From positions 4,586,001-4,650,000 of the forward strand of contig AP024676.1 of assembly GCA_025998955.1 (NCBI GenBank): a stretch of DNA of 64,000 nt. The letters run 5' to 3'. This document shows positions 9,157 to 17,615 of this stretch, in pieces. A program made the position numbers and the translations under genes. How positions within the stretch are numbered: the stretch's first letter is position 1; every line of letters begins with the position of its first letter. The notes under the pieces were generated by a model. The model saw only the letters and a list, made by a program, of their open reading frames with translations. It had not been told where the DNA came from and made no database searches. The stretch is from Candidatus Roseilinea sp. (lineage in GTDB: Bacteria > Chloroflexota > Anaerolineae > J036 > Brachytrichaceae).

Positions 9157-9228
9157 AAATTGAGAATTGAGCATTGAGAAATCGAGTGCGCAAGTGCTTT
9201 TCGATTCTCGATTCTCAATTTGCAATTT
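9157..9228. repeat. Inverted AATTGAG heptamer element between sucC and hisG
   Basis: The left arm has AATTGAG and CATTGAG units (about 9157-9180), and the right arm has GATTCTC and AATTTGC units (about 9201-9228) in inverse orientation. The whole intergenic space is this foldable element, which abuts the hisG start codon and contains the sucC stop codon. Confidence 0.85.
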
Positions 9229-10369
9229 ACGAGCGCGCCAGCGCGACGGCCTTCTGCGCTGCTTCGGCGGCGCTGTTCGCCGTGATCAGGTTGGCGCTGG
9301 CCAGGATGCGATCGCCTTCTTCTTTGTTGGTGCCGGTGATGCGCGCCACCATCGGCACCTTGGGCTTGACCTCTTCCATCGCCTGCACGATGCCGCGTGC
9401 CACTTCGTCGCAGCGGGTGATGCCGCCGAAGATGTTGAACATCACCACTTTGACGTTGGGATCGGAGAGCACGATGCGCAAGGCAGCGGCGACTTTGTCG
9501 GCGCGCGCGCCCCCGGCCACGTCCAGGAAATTGGCCGGCTTGCCGCCGAAATGTTGGATGATGTCGAGCGTCGCCATGGCCAAGCCGGCGCCGTTGACCA
9601 GGCAACCGATGTTGCCATCGAGCGAGACGAAGCTGAGGTCGGCGTTGCGCGCCTTGCGCTCGGCCTCGCTTTCCTCGTCGGGGTCGCGCAGCGCTGCCAA
9701 CTCGGGGTGGCGGAAGAGCGCGTTGTCGTCAATCACCATCTTGCCGTCCAGCGCCATCAGCTTCGCGCTGCCGTCCGTGCTCACGATGGCGAGCGGGTTG
9801 ATCTCGGCCAGCGATGCGTCGTTGGCGACGAAGGCTGCAGCCAGGCCCTTGGCGATCTTGACGAAGTCGCCCCAGTGTTCGCGCGGCAGACCGATCGCGA
9901 CGGCCACGTCGCGCGCCAGATAGTCCGGCAGGCCGATGAAGGGATCAATGGGCACGCGGACGATCTTCTCCGGCGTCGTCGCAGCGACCTCTTCAATGTC
10001 CACGCCGCCGGCGGCACTGGCCATCAACACGGCGCGGCGTCGCGCGCGGTCTATCACCACCCCCAGGTAGATTTCACTCTGGATGTCGGCAGCAGGGTCA
10101 ATCAACACCTTGCGCACCGGCAGCCCCTTGATGTTCAGGGCAAGGATCTGCTCGGCTTTCTCTTCGACTTCTTCCAGCGTGCGAGCGACCTTGACGCCGC
10201 CGGCTTTGCCGCGCCCACCCACCAGCACCTGAGCTTTGATGACGACCGGCAGGCCGATCTCACGCGCCGCGTTGCGCGCCTCGGTGGCGTTCTCGGCCAC
10301 GATGCCCTGCGGCACCGGAATGCCGAATCGGCCGAAGATCTGCTTGGATTGGTATTCGTGGAGTTTCAT
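9227..10369 (-). CDS. sucC: Succinate-CoA ligase (ADP-forming) subunit beta
   Basis: SucC is the nucleotide-binding beta subunit of succinyl-CoA synthetase in the TCA cycle. It begins [20 protein letters not shown], the family N-terminus, and has the ATP-grasp [18 protein letters not shown] segment. The metal/nucleotide part is LAEINPLAI and [17 protein letters not shown], and the C-terminal flavodoxin-like part contains [26 protein letters not shown] and [14 protein letters not shown]. Length of 380 is standard. The alpha subunit gene sucD is not adjacent in the window, so the pair is split here. Confidence 0.97.
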   Translation of the reverse strand: MKLHEYQSKQIFGRFGIPVPQGIVAENATEARNAAREIGLPVVIKAQVLVGGRGKAGGVKVARTLEEVEEKAEQILALNIKGLPVRKVLIDPAADIQSEIYLGVVIDRARRRAVLMASAAGGVDIEEVAATTPEKIVRVPIDPFIGLPDYLARDVAVAIGLPREHWGDFVKIAKGLAAAFVANDASLAEINPLAIVSTDGSAKLMALDGKMVIDDNALFRHPELAALRDPDEESEAERKARNADLSFVSLDGNIGCLVNGAGLAMATLDIIQHFGGKPANFLDVAGGARADKVAAALRIVLSDPNVKVVMFNIFGGITRCDEVARGIVQAMEEVKPKVPMVARITGTNKEEGDRILASANLITANSAAEAAQKAVALARS

Positions 10370-10430
10370 GATGCGTGCGTTTTATCGTGATTAGCGAATG
10401 TGGATTGTAGCAGCGGGCCGATAGAGCGCA

Positions 10431-10560
10431 TCAGCCTCAGGTGCCCCGCGGGGGAGACCCGCCTCGGCGCAAACGCCCGGGCTGAAAGGGGAGGGCGGGA
10501 TGCGCGCGGCTTGCCTGTATCCCAGCACGACGGAAGCGAATACCGCTGCTAGCCGATCCG
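10431..10560 (-). repeat. Dispersed ~120-bp repeat, copy 1
   Basis: Read on the minus strand, this stretch contains GCAGCGGTATTCGCTTC, GGCAAGCCGCGC, ATCCCGCC and GGCGTTT in that order. The plus strand at 40520-40630 has the same blocks in the same order with small differences. No gene is visible here, so this part of the 10391-10620 gap is a diverged dispersed element. Confidence 0.75.
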
Positions 10561-10620
10561 CATGGTAGGACTGCAAGATCGCGTGGAGCTACTCGCGCTT
10601 GGGTCTGAAACGGAGCAGCT

Positions 10621-10875
10621 CATCAATAGACTGGCCGAATCACCGTCACATACGACTTGAAGCCATCATCCGCGCGTTGCCGGCGCGCAGCGGAGGTCCC
10701 TGCGGGGGATAGTCGTACAGCCCAACACTGGCTTCCAGCCGTTAGTCCGCGGCCACGTCCCGCGTGAGCGCAGCGAACGGCGGGATGAACCGCCGGTCGG
10801 TCGGCCACGTGCCGCTAACGTGGCGCGCCGAACCATACGGCGTGTCCCACAGGGAGGCTGCGCACTAGCGCAACC
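10621..10875 (-). pseudogene. RHS-core remnant downstream of the immunity gene
   Basis: The minus strand encodes DTPYGSARHVSG followed by PTDRRF and then, after a short insertion and a stop, RLEASVGLYDY. These are the PYGS and GLYDY motifs of RHS repeat-associated core domains. The nucleotide sequence is almost identical to the fragment at 12361-12550. No start or full repeat is left. The duplicate position after an immunity gene is what is left when a toxin cassette is displaced downstream of an RHS gene. Confidence 0.8.
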
Positions 10876-10898
10876 GCGCGACTACCCCTGTTTCGCGC

Positions 10899-11477
10899 TC
10901 ATTCATCGTTTGCGGTGTCATCCAGAAACGCCAGCCGCCCTAGATACAACCCCTTCAACTTATGTCGATTCGTCACCTCCACGAATCGCTCCGTGATGAT
11001 ACTGTCCCATGAGCGTCCATTTCGCACTCTGAAGATCAACTTCCGTTCCACACACGCCGCGTGAAACTTGTATTTCTTGATGAGCTTCAGCTTGCCTATG
11101 TCCTCGAACTCTACCCAACGCCAAGTCGCCCGTTCATAATCAACACAGTCTTCCACATCCAGCACATTCACAAAGAACAGTTCGTAGTCGTAGTTCACTA
11201 CCTCAACCGGCAGGAATTCCACCACCCCTTCTAGTAACGGCTCAAACACCTCCCGTGCGCGCCGATTGAATGCAGGTGCATAGTTTATGCCCCAAAAATC
11301 TGGCCAGCGCTTCCACCACTTCGGCTCGATCTCCACTTTGAATGGTATCCACTCGGCTCCAAGGCGCCGACCGTTTAGCGAATCCATATAGTCAAAGTAA
11401 GACCGGCCTATCTCGGGCCACACCAACCGAAGGTCGCGGTATTTGTCCTCAGACGCGGAGTAGCTATACAGTCTCAT
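10899..11477 (-). CDS. Imm11-like (DUF1629) immunity protein
   Basis: This is a 192-residue acidic protein starting at the ATG at 11477 (MRLYSYSASEDKY). It shows the layout I know from Imm11/DUF1629 proteins: PDFWGINYAPAFNRRAREVFEP, then EFLPVEVVNYDYELFFVNVLDVEDCVDYE, then a FRVRNGRSWDSIITERFVEV block and a final LKGLYLGRLAF. Immunity proteins of this type neutralise the nuclease tip of a neighbouring polymorphic toxin. The gene starts 16 bases after the AHH-nuclease stop, so the two are probably co-translated. An upstream start at 11537 would overlap the toxin. The family call is by motif pattern only. Confidence 0.75.
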   Translation of the reverse strand: MRLYSYSASEDKYRDLRLVWPEIGRSYFDYMDSLNGRRLGAEWIPFKVEIEPKWWKRWPDFWGINYAPAFNRRAREVFEPLLEGVVEFLPVEVVNYDYELFFVNVLDVEDCVDYERATWRWVEFEDIGKLKLIKKYKFHAACVERKLIFRVRNGRSWDSIITERFVEVTNRHKLKGLYLGRLAFLDDTANDE

Positions 11478-11493
11478 CGTGTTCGTCACTCCA

Positions 11494-12360
11494 CTACGGG
11501 CTGAACGTGCCAGACTCAATCTCGTCACGCAGCTCACCCAACACTTGCAAAATCTCCTCTTTGTTCCCTTTAGCTTTATTTAGGCGTTTCCAGACCGCCT
11601 CTACTGCTCTTCTCGTATGCAATCCCATCGTTTGATGCCTGAACCATGGCAGCTTCACCCCATTCACCGCATCGTCTATGCCGATCCCCACGTCGCTCAG
11701 TATCCGTCGCGCTTCGGCCGCGCGTCCGTAACTGATGTTCCTGGGCACGATATGATGCGCTGAGTCGAACAACCCAAACCGAACCCCCTCGGCTTCCATG
11801 TTCTTCCGCAGCTCGCGCGCGCTCGCCTGCAGATAAGTCACCTGTTCAGCAAGCTGCACGCTCCCTTTCGTAGCTACCAGTGTTCCATGCCCGGCCAGCG
11901 CCACCCCGCCTGCCAGCGCGGGTGCACCGGCAACACACAACACGCCCGTCCCACACGCCGCCGCCCCGCTCCCGGCCAGCCCGGCACCCGCGCCGACCTC
12001 CACGCCCCCCTGGGCTACTGCCAGCACGTTGCCGGTCAACTGACCAAGTTGGTATGCTGGATTGTAGTCACGCGACTCGCCAATCGGCTCGGTGTAACTG
12101 AGCAGCGCTCGTTGAGTGGCCTCGTCGGTGATGAGTGCGTTTGCGCTCCACAAAGCATAGTTCGCTCCGGCCAGGAAGTCGTGCAACTCAGAAGGAATAT
12201 CGAAGTGCCCGCTGGGGTCAATGCGCACCAGCGGCGAATTGCGCGCATAGCTGTAGCGGTTGAGCGCCTGCGACCGCAGGGAGTCCCCGTGGGACGGATC
12301 GTCCGGCCGCGGCACGATGCTGTCCGGCGAGAGGAAGCAGCCCAACAGCGGCGAATGCAT
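11494..12360 (-). CDS. RHS-associated C-terminal toxin fragment with AHH nuclease domain
   Basis: The first 52 residues are the end of an RHS core: LGCFLSPDSIVP, then LNRYSYARNSPLVRIDPSGH. A variable region with a Gly/Ala-rich hydrophobic stretch (about 110-165) follows. The C-terminal 90 residues have DSAHHIVPRN (AHH at 201-203), AEARRILSDVGIGIDDAVNGVKLP, HQTMGLHTRRAV and a terminal helix, which is the AHH family of HNH-fold nucleases. In complete systems the toxin tip is cleaved from a large RHS shell and injected into or taken up by a competitor. Here the shell is missing, so this is an orphan toxin module, and its expression is uncertain. Confidence 0.8.
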   Translation of the reverse strand: MHSPLLGCFLSPDSIVPRPDDPSHGDSLRSQALNRYSYARNSPLVRIDPSGHFDIPSELHDFLAGANYALWSANALITDEATQRALLSYTEPIGESRDYNPAYQLGQLTGNVLAVAQGGVEVGAGAGLAGSGAAACGTGVLCVAGAPALAGGVALAGHGTLVATKGSVQLAEQVTYLQASARELRKNMEAEGVRFGLFDSAHHIVPRNISYGRAAEARRILSDVGIGIDDAVNGVKLPWFRHQTMGLHTRRAVEAVWKRLNKAKGNKEEILQVLGELRDEIESGTFSP

Positions 12361-12688
12361 CCGCGCGTTGCGTCATCCCGCGCGGGCAGAGGCATACAGC
12401 CCAATACTGGCTTCCAGCCGCTGGCCGGCGGCCACGTCCCGCGTGAGTGTAGAGAACGGCGAGATGAACCGCCGGTCGGTCGGCCACGTGCCGCTAACGT
12501 GCCGCGCCGAACCATACGGCGTGTCCCACAGGGAGGCTTCGCACTAGCAGCTCTGCGACACCACCCCACCGCTGACGGTAGTTCGTCCAGCCCGTGCTGC
12601 TGTTCCACTCCTGCGTGAACCACACCCTGTTGTCCCACCGGCTCACCACGTTGCCGTTGGCACCGTAGGCGTAGCTCCAACTGCCCAT
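12361..12688 (-). pseudogene. Broken RHS-repeat core upstream of the AHH toxin
   Basis: Starting at 12688 one frame reads MGSWSYAYGANGNVVSRWDN, an RHS repeat. Another frame carries LWDTPYGSARHVSG, PTDRRF, then GQRLEASIGLY, and meets a TGA just before the toxin frame resumes with NARMHSPLLG. At least one frameshift and one stop break the gene, and everything N-terminal is missing because the Clp gene begins at 12718. The nucleotide sequence repeats at 10621-10875. Confidence 0.8.
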
Positions 12689-12717
12689 GTTGTCGTTAGC
12701 TTATCGGTGTTCGGTGT

Positions 12718-15033
12718 GTGTCAACGCCGCGGTTCGACGTGCTGCGCCTGGGCGATAATCCCTACTCGATGGCCACGCTGAACAAGGATTTGCTCGACGC
12801 CACCACGCGCCGCGCCCTGAACCGTGCCGGCGACATCATGCGGCAAATGGGCAAGCCGTTGCTGATCCCCGAGATGGCGCTGCTGGCGCTGTTGCGCATG
12901 CCCGAATCCACCGCCTATCGGGCTATCACCCGGCTGGCCGAAAGCCGCGGCTTCAAGCCGGCCGACCTGGAGCGAGAAACCGAAACACAAGCTCGCGCGC
13001 GCGAAGGTCGCTCGGCGAAGTTCGACTACCTCACCGACCAGAACGCGACCGTGACATTGAGCGACGAGATGCTGATCGCGCTGGACGAAGCGCGCGCCAT
13101 CGCGCTGGCCAACGGCGAGATCTACATCGGCACGGAGCATCTGCTCGGCGCGCTCTCGCAGACCGGCATCAGCACGGCCGGCCTACTCCAGCGCCGAGGT
13201 GTGACGCCCAGCGCATTGGCTGCGCTCATGCTGGAGGGCATCGTCAGCAAGCGCACCACCACGATGGATTGGGTGGAGGAGGCGAAGCGCGGCCAGCTTG
13301 CGCCACTTTTTACGCGCGAGAAGCTGCTGCAGGAACTCGTCAGCGTGCTGTCGCTGGCGCGGGGGCGCAACGCTTTCCTGGTCGGCATGCCGGGCAGTGG
13401 TCGGCGCAGCCTGGCCCAATCGTTGGCTTTCCTGATCGCCGAAGGCAAAGGCCCGCCGAAGCTCGAACGCATCATCGAGGTGAGCGAGAGCGCATGGCTG
13501 GACAACCCGCAACTGGCGATGCAGGTGGCGCTGCGCCAGGCCGAAGGCGGCGCGCTGTTCATCGCCAACATCCACCGCTTCTTTGGCCGCGCCGAGACCA
13601 ACGCGCAAATGAGCGCGATGAAAGACTTGCAGAAAGCAATGATCGAGGGCGCCTGCGCGGTGATCGGCACGACCACCGAGGCCGAATACAACGAACGCAT
13701 TCGTTCGAACGCGCCGGTCGCAGCACATTCGCACGCGCTGCGTGTGCCGCCGGCCACGCCCGATGAATGCTTGCAGATGCTGGCGTTGCACAAGCCGGAG
13801 TTCGAGCGCGACTACGGCTTTGTCGTGGACGACGGCGCGATCAAAGCCGCGACCACGCTGGCCGCACGCTACATCGGCGCGACGCCGCTGCCGGGCGCCG
13901 CCGTGCAAGTGCTGCACCGTGCGTGTGCCATCGTGAAAGGTTCGGGGGTCGGGAGTCGGGAGTCGCGCGCCCCTGCTCCCCACTCCCAACTTACGACTCC
14001 GATCATAGACGCCGAAGACGTGACCTACGCCGTCAGCATGATGACCGGCATCCCGGTGACCAAGCTGAGTGAGGACGAGCGCGCCAAGTATGCGCAAATG
14101 GTGCAGGCGCTGCAGCGCCGAGTGATCGGCCAAGACGACGCGATCCTCGCCGTCAGCCGAGCGGTGAAGAGCGCGCGCGTAGGCTTGAAGGATCCGAAGC
14201 GGCCGATCGGCTCCTTCCTCTTCCTTGGGCCGAGCGGTGTGGGCAAGACCGAGCTGGCCAAAGCGCTCGCCGAGTTTCTGTTCGGCAGCGAAGACAACCT
14301 GATTGCGCTCGACATGACCGAGTATCAGAAGGACGACACGATCAACCGGCTGATCGGCTCGCCGCCGGGCTATGTGGGCTATGAGAGCGGTGGCCAGCTC
14401 ACCGAGAAGATCCTCAAATCGCCCTACGCCGTGGTGCTATTCGACGAAGTGGAGAAGGCACACCCGCGCATCCTCGATATCTTGTTGCAGGTGATGGAAG
14501 AGGGCCGGCTGACCGACGGGCAGGGGCGCGTGGCGAACTTTGCCGAGACGGTCATCATCCTCACCAGCAACCTCGGCGCGCAATACTTGAACGACCCCAC
14601 GCTCGGCGAGCGGGCGCGCGAGCTAGCCATGCTGGACGTGCGCGCGTTCTTCCGCCTGGAGTTCCTCAACCGCCTCGACGAGATCGTGATGTTCAAGCTG
14701 CTCACACCGGACGTGATGGCGAAGATCCTCGACCTGATGATCGCCCGCGAAGCCAAGCTGGCCAAGACGCAGGGGATCGAACTCGAGGTGACACCGGCAG
14801 CGCGGGCGTGGCTGCTGGCGCAGAACAACGAGCCGGGCATGGGCGCGCGGCCGCTGCGACGCATCCTACAGCGCAGCGTGCGCGAGCAACTGGCCGATTA
14901 CCTGCTCACGCTGAGCACGCCACCGACGAAGGTCGTGGTGGATGCGAACGATCAGGGGCTGGCCTATCGCTCGGAGAGTGCGCCGCACCGTGCGCAGAGT
15001 GCTGCGATCTCGCCGGCTTCCTCCAGCAACTGA
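12718..15033 (+). CDS. ClpC/ClpA-type AAA+ ATPase with degenerate first ATPase domain
   Basis: This 771-residue protein has an N-terminal Clp repeat region (about 20-175), two AAA+ domains and the Clp C-terminal domain. The second AAA+ is intact: GPSGVGKT at 504-511, LFDEVEKAHP at 575-584, TSNLGA and the FLNRLDEIVMF sensor region. The first is not: the P-loop reads GMPGSGRRS at 223-231, without the lysine, and the Walker B position reads LFIANI without the acidic pair. Family members unfold substrates for ClpP, and here only one ring can be expected to hydrolyse ATP. A heptamer tract at 13937-13999 adds about 20 residues between the domains. Start is the GTG at 12718 or the ATG at 12772. The 3' end overlaps the convergent BTAD gene by 70 bases. 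Confidence 0.9.
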   Translation: MSTPRFDVLRLGDNPYSMATLNKDLLDATTRRALNRAGDIMRQMGKPLLIPEMALLALLRMPESTAYRAITRLAESRGFKPADLERETETQARAREGRSAKFDYLTDQNATVTLSDEMLIALDEARAIALANGEIYIGTEHLLGALSQTGISTAGLLQRRGVTPSALAALMLEGIVSKRTTTMDWVEEAKRGQLAPLFTREKLLQELVSVLSLARGRNAFLVGMPGSGRRSLAQSLAFLIAEGKGPPKLERIIEVSESAWLDNPQLAMQVALRQAEGGALFIANIHRFFGRAETNAQMSAMKDLQKAMIEGACAVIGTTTEAEYNERIRSNAPVAAHSHALRVPPATPDECLQMLALHKPEFERDYGFVVDDGAIKAATTLAARYIGATPLPGAAVQVLHRACAIVKGSGVGSRESRAPAPHSQLTTPIIDAEDVTYAVSMMTGIPVTKLSEDERAKYAQMVQALQRRVIGQDDAILAVSRAVKSARVGLKDPKRPIGSFLFLGPSGVGKTELAKALAEFLFGSEDNLIALDMTEYQKDDTINRLIGSPPGYVGYESGGQLTEKILKSPYAVVLFDEVEKAHPRILDILLQVMEEGRLTDGQGRVANFAETVIILTSNLGAQYLNDPTLGERARELAMLDVRAFFRLEFLNRLDEIVMFKLLTPDVMAKILDLMIAREAKLAKTQGIELEVTPAARAWLLAQNNEPGMGARPLRRILQRSVREQLADYLLTLSTPPTKVVVDANDQGLAYRSESAPHRAQSAAISPASSSN
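13937..13999. repeat. Inverted GGGAGTC heptamer tract inside the Clp gene
   Basis: GGGGGTC, GGGAGTC, GGGAGTC units (about 13945-13966) are followed by CTCCCCACTCCCAACTTACG and ACTCC as the inverse arm. The tract is in frame and encodes residues of about 407-427, a linker before the second ATPase domain. Confidence 0.85.
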
Positions 15034-16997
15034 TCACGACGTTCATGTGCGCGCTTCGCAGCGTGCGCCAACGCTGCAGCGCGCCGGCGGTACCGCATGG
15101 CCAGCGTCGCTTCGCCTTCGCGCACCAGCGCTTGAAGCCGGTAGCGCCAGAGATGGCCGGCATAGGCACAGCGCCTGGCCATCTTCGCCCACTGTGCAGC
15201 TTGGGCGTAGTCGCTTTTGGCAAGGCTCGCGTGCGCCAAGGTGATCGCCGATTGCGCCGCGACGAGTATATTCTTTTGGCGCATCGCTGCTTGGAAGCAC
15301 GAGTGCGCCAATGTGCGTGCAGCGTCGGCCTCGCCTTGTTGCAGATGTAGCTCGCACAGCATACGGGTCGCCCAAAGTTCGGTGTCGTTGTCGCCCAACG
15401 CGCGCGCCAGCCGGATGGCAGCTTGGATCTGATCGCCGGCAGCCTTTAGAGCGCCGGTGCGCAATTGTGCTAGACCCAATACGCCCAGTAGGCGCGCCTG
15501 AATCACCATCGGCACTTGCGCATCGTAAAGCGATCGCGCGCGTTCGGCGTGCGACCGCGCCTCGGCGTAATTGCCTTGCGCAATGTAGGCCGCGGCCAGC
15601 GTCGTCAGGCCGGCGACGACGCCTAGGGTATTGCCCAGCCCTTCATCCAAACGGATCGCAGCGCCGGCATGCCGAATCGCCGACCGCATATCGCCCGATT
15701 CCTGCTCGATGACGGCCATGACCCGGTAGGCCAGTGCTTGCGCCTCGCGCGTGTAGCGATCCAGTCCTTCTGCCTCGATGCGACGTGCGACTTCCAACGC
15801 TTTGGGATATCGGCCGCGGCCCGCTTCGAACCACATTCGACGCAGGGTGGCGTCGAGGATGTCGTTTGGGTCGGCCAACCGAGCGGCAATGGTTTCGATG
15901 CAACGAAGGTTCGCAGCTTGCAGCCTCCGGCTGGAGCCGAGGTCGTGGATCTCGTCGCACCGGCGGCGAATCGCCAACGCCTGCCGCAGCGTATCGGCTA
16001 TTGGTGGCAGCCCCGACAACGCGTCGAGCGCGAGCTGGAAATAGGCCAGCGCCTGTGGATAGGCATGGCGTTCTTTGAAAACGTTGCCGAGTCGTGCAGC
16101 GTAGCTCGCGCATTGCCGGCGCATGTCGTCCCGCGCCTGAGATACTTCCGGCAGGTCATCGGGGCCTCCGGCGTCGGTGGGGATGTCATCGAAGGCACGA
16201 ACGATATGCGTGAGGAGTCGTAAGTCGCGCCGAGTCGCTGCATCGAGGCGGGCGTGCTCGGTGGTGAGCGCGTGTTCCTGGGCCAGCGCGACCATGCGCG
16301 GCGACGGCGGCGCACCCAATTCGGTCTTCCAGAGGTGACAGTAGTGTTGATAGCATCGGCGAGCTTCCTCAAGGTGTCCGGTGGCGACGTGTAGCCGGAT
16401 GAGGCGATGGTGCGCGTCCTCGTACAGCGGCTCTAGGTTGACCAGCGCAGCCGTCATCTCTAGCGCGACCCGCGCATCGCCCAAGGCCAGATATCGCTCC
16501 GCCAGCGCGTCGAGCGCGTGCATCTGTAATTGCCGCAGCCGCTCGTGATGGGGTGCGCACCATTCATCGTCCAAGCCCTGCAGCGGGTCGCCGCGATACA
16601 GTGCCAGCACGGCGCGGATGGCGTCCAAGGCCGTGCGGTCGGACGCTTGGGCGAGTGCGGTGCTCGCCTGCTCAAGTGCCGCTGCGTCGGACCAAACCAG
16701 TTGGGGTGCAGCGACCCAGATCTCGTGCTTGTCGCCGGCGATGATGGAGGCATCACCGGCGCATGCCTTCAACACCTTGTGCAGTCGCCAGAGCTGCGCG
16801 CTCAGGTTTTGGCGGGCCGCTGCCTCGGGCGCATCGGGCCACAACAGGCCGGCGAGTTTCGAACGCGTGTGGCGCTCATTCGGATGGAGCAGGAGGTAGC
16901 TCAGCAGACTGCACAGCCGAGGGGAGCCGGCGATGATCGGCAGCGGCGCATCATCCCAGGTAAAGATCGGCGCTCCGAGGAGATGGGCTTTGAGCAC
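14964..16997 (-). CDS. BTAD/SARP-type transcriptional regulator with TPR region
   Basis: The N-terminal 90 residues form an OmpR-like winged helix (GSPRLCSLLSYLLLHPNERHTRSKLAGLLWPD, then LSAQLWRLHKVL). The bacterial transcriptional activator domain follows at about 100-235 (YRGDPLQGLDDEW, LEMTAALVNLEPLYEDAHHRLIRLHVATGHLEEARRCYQHY). The remaining 400 residues are helical repeats of TPR character with repeated Ala/Leu pairs, for example AIRLDEGLGNTLGVVAGLTTLAAAYIAQGNYAEARSHAERA. There is no NB-ARC ATPase between them, unlike AfsR. Such proteins usually activate nearby genes, but no target site was recognised. The 3' end lies inside the convergent Clp gene. Confidence 0.9.
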   Translation of the reverse strand: MLKAHLLGAPIFTWDDAPLPIIAGSPRLCSLLSYLLLHPNERHTRSKLAGLLWPDAPEAAARQNLSAQLWRLHKVLKACAGDASIIAGDKHEIWVAAPQLVWSDAAALEQASTALAQASDRTALDAIRAVLALYRGDPLQGLDDEWCAPHHERLRQLQMHALDALAERYLALGDARVALEMTAALVNLEPLYEDAHHRLIRLHVATGHLEEARRCYQHYCHLWKTELGAPPSPRMVALAQEHALTTEHARLDAATRRDLRLLTHIVRAFDDIPTDAGGPDDLPEVSQARDDMRRQCASYAARLGNVFKERHAYPQALAYFQLALDALSGLPPIADTLRQALAIRRRCDEIHDLGSSRRLQAANLRCIETIAARLADPNDILDATLRRMWFEAGRGRYPKALEVARRIEAEGLDRYTREAQALAYRVMAVIEQESGDMRSAIRHAGAAIRLDEGLGNTLGVVAGLTTLAAAYIAQGNYAEARSHAERARSLYDAQVPMVIQARLLGVLGLAQLRTGALKAAGDQIQAAIRLARALGDNDTELWATRMLCELHLQQGEADAARTLAHSCFQAAMRQKNILVAAQSAITLAHASLAKSDYAQAAQWAKMARRCAYAGHLWRYRLQALVREGEATLAMRYRRRAAALAHAAKRAHERRDQLLEEAGEIAALCARCGALSER

Positions 16998-17615
16998 GGG
17001 TGAATTTTAGAGTTGTTTTAGAGCGGGTGGGTAGAGTGGATGGCATGACGTATCGGTGTTACCTGCGACGCATCTTCGTAGCGCAGGTGTGCGCCGCACG
17101 CTAAGAGGTGAACGCCCATGTTCAAGCAAGCGCAGTCCCTGATCAGCGCAGTCGTGCTGGTCTGCGTACTCATCATTGCCGCTGCGATCGTCCTCAGCCT
17201 GAGCCGGCCCAGCGCGCCCTTCAACGGCGCGGCAGCCCGGCCGGTCGCGACGGACACGCCCCTGCCGCCGCTGCCCGTGCCCACGTTCTACCTGCCCCGC
17301 TACGAAACGCCTACATCACCGCCCCCGTTGCCAAAACAATTGCCCGCGCCGTTAGTGACGGTCGAACCCTATCCACCTACGGATGTGATCGGCACGCCGT
17401 TGCCTGGCACGCTGGTCACGCCCATACCAAAGCTCGATCCGACGACGCAAGCCGTCTTGGCGACAGAGGCAGCGATCACACCCTCACCCTGGCCGACGCG
17501 CTTCCATGTCACGCCTGACAGTGCGTGGCGGCGCTATATTGATCCCAACCTAGGCTTCTCCTTCGTCTATCCCGCCAACTGGTTCGTCCGTGCTTATACC
17601 TATCCCAATTACAAG

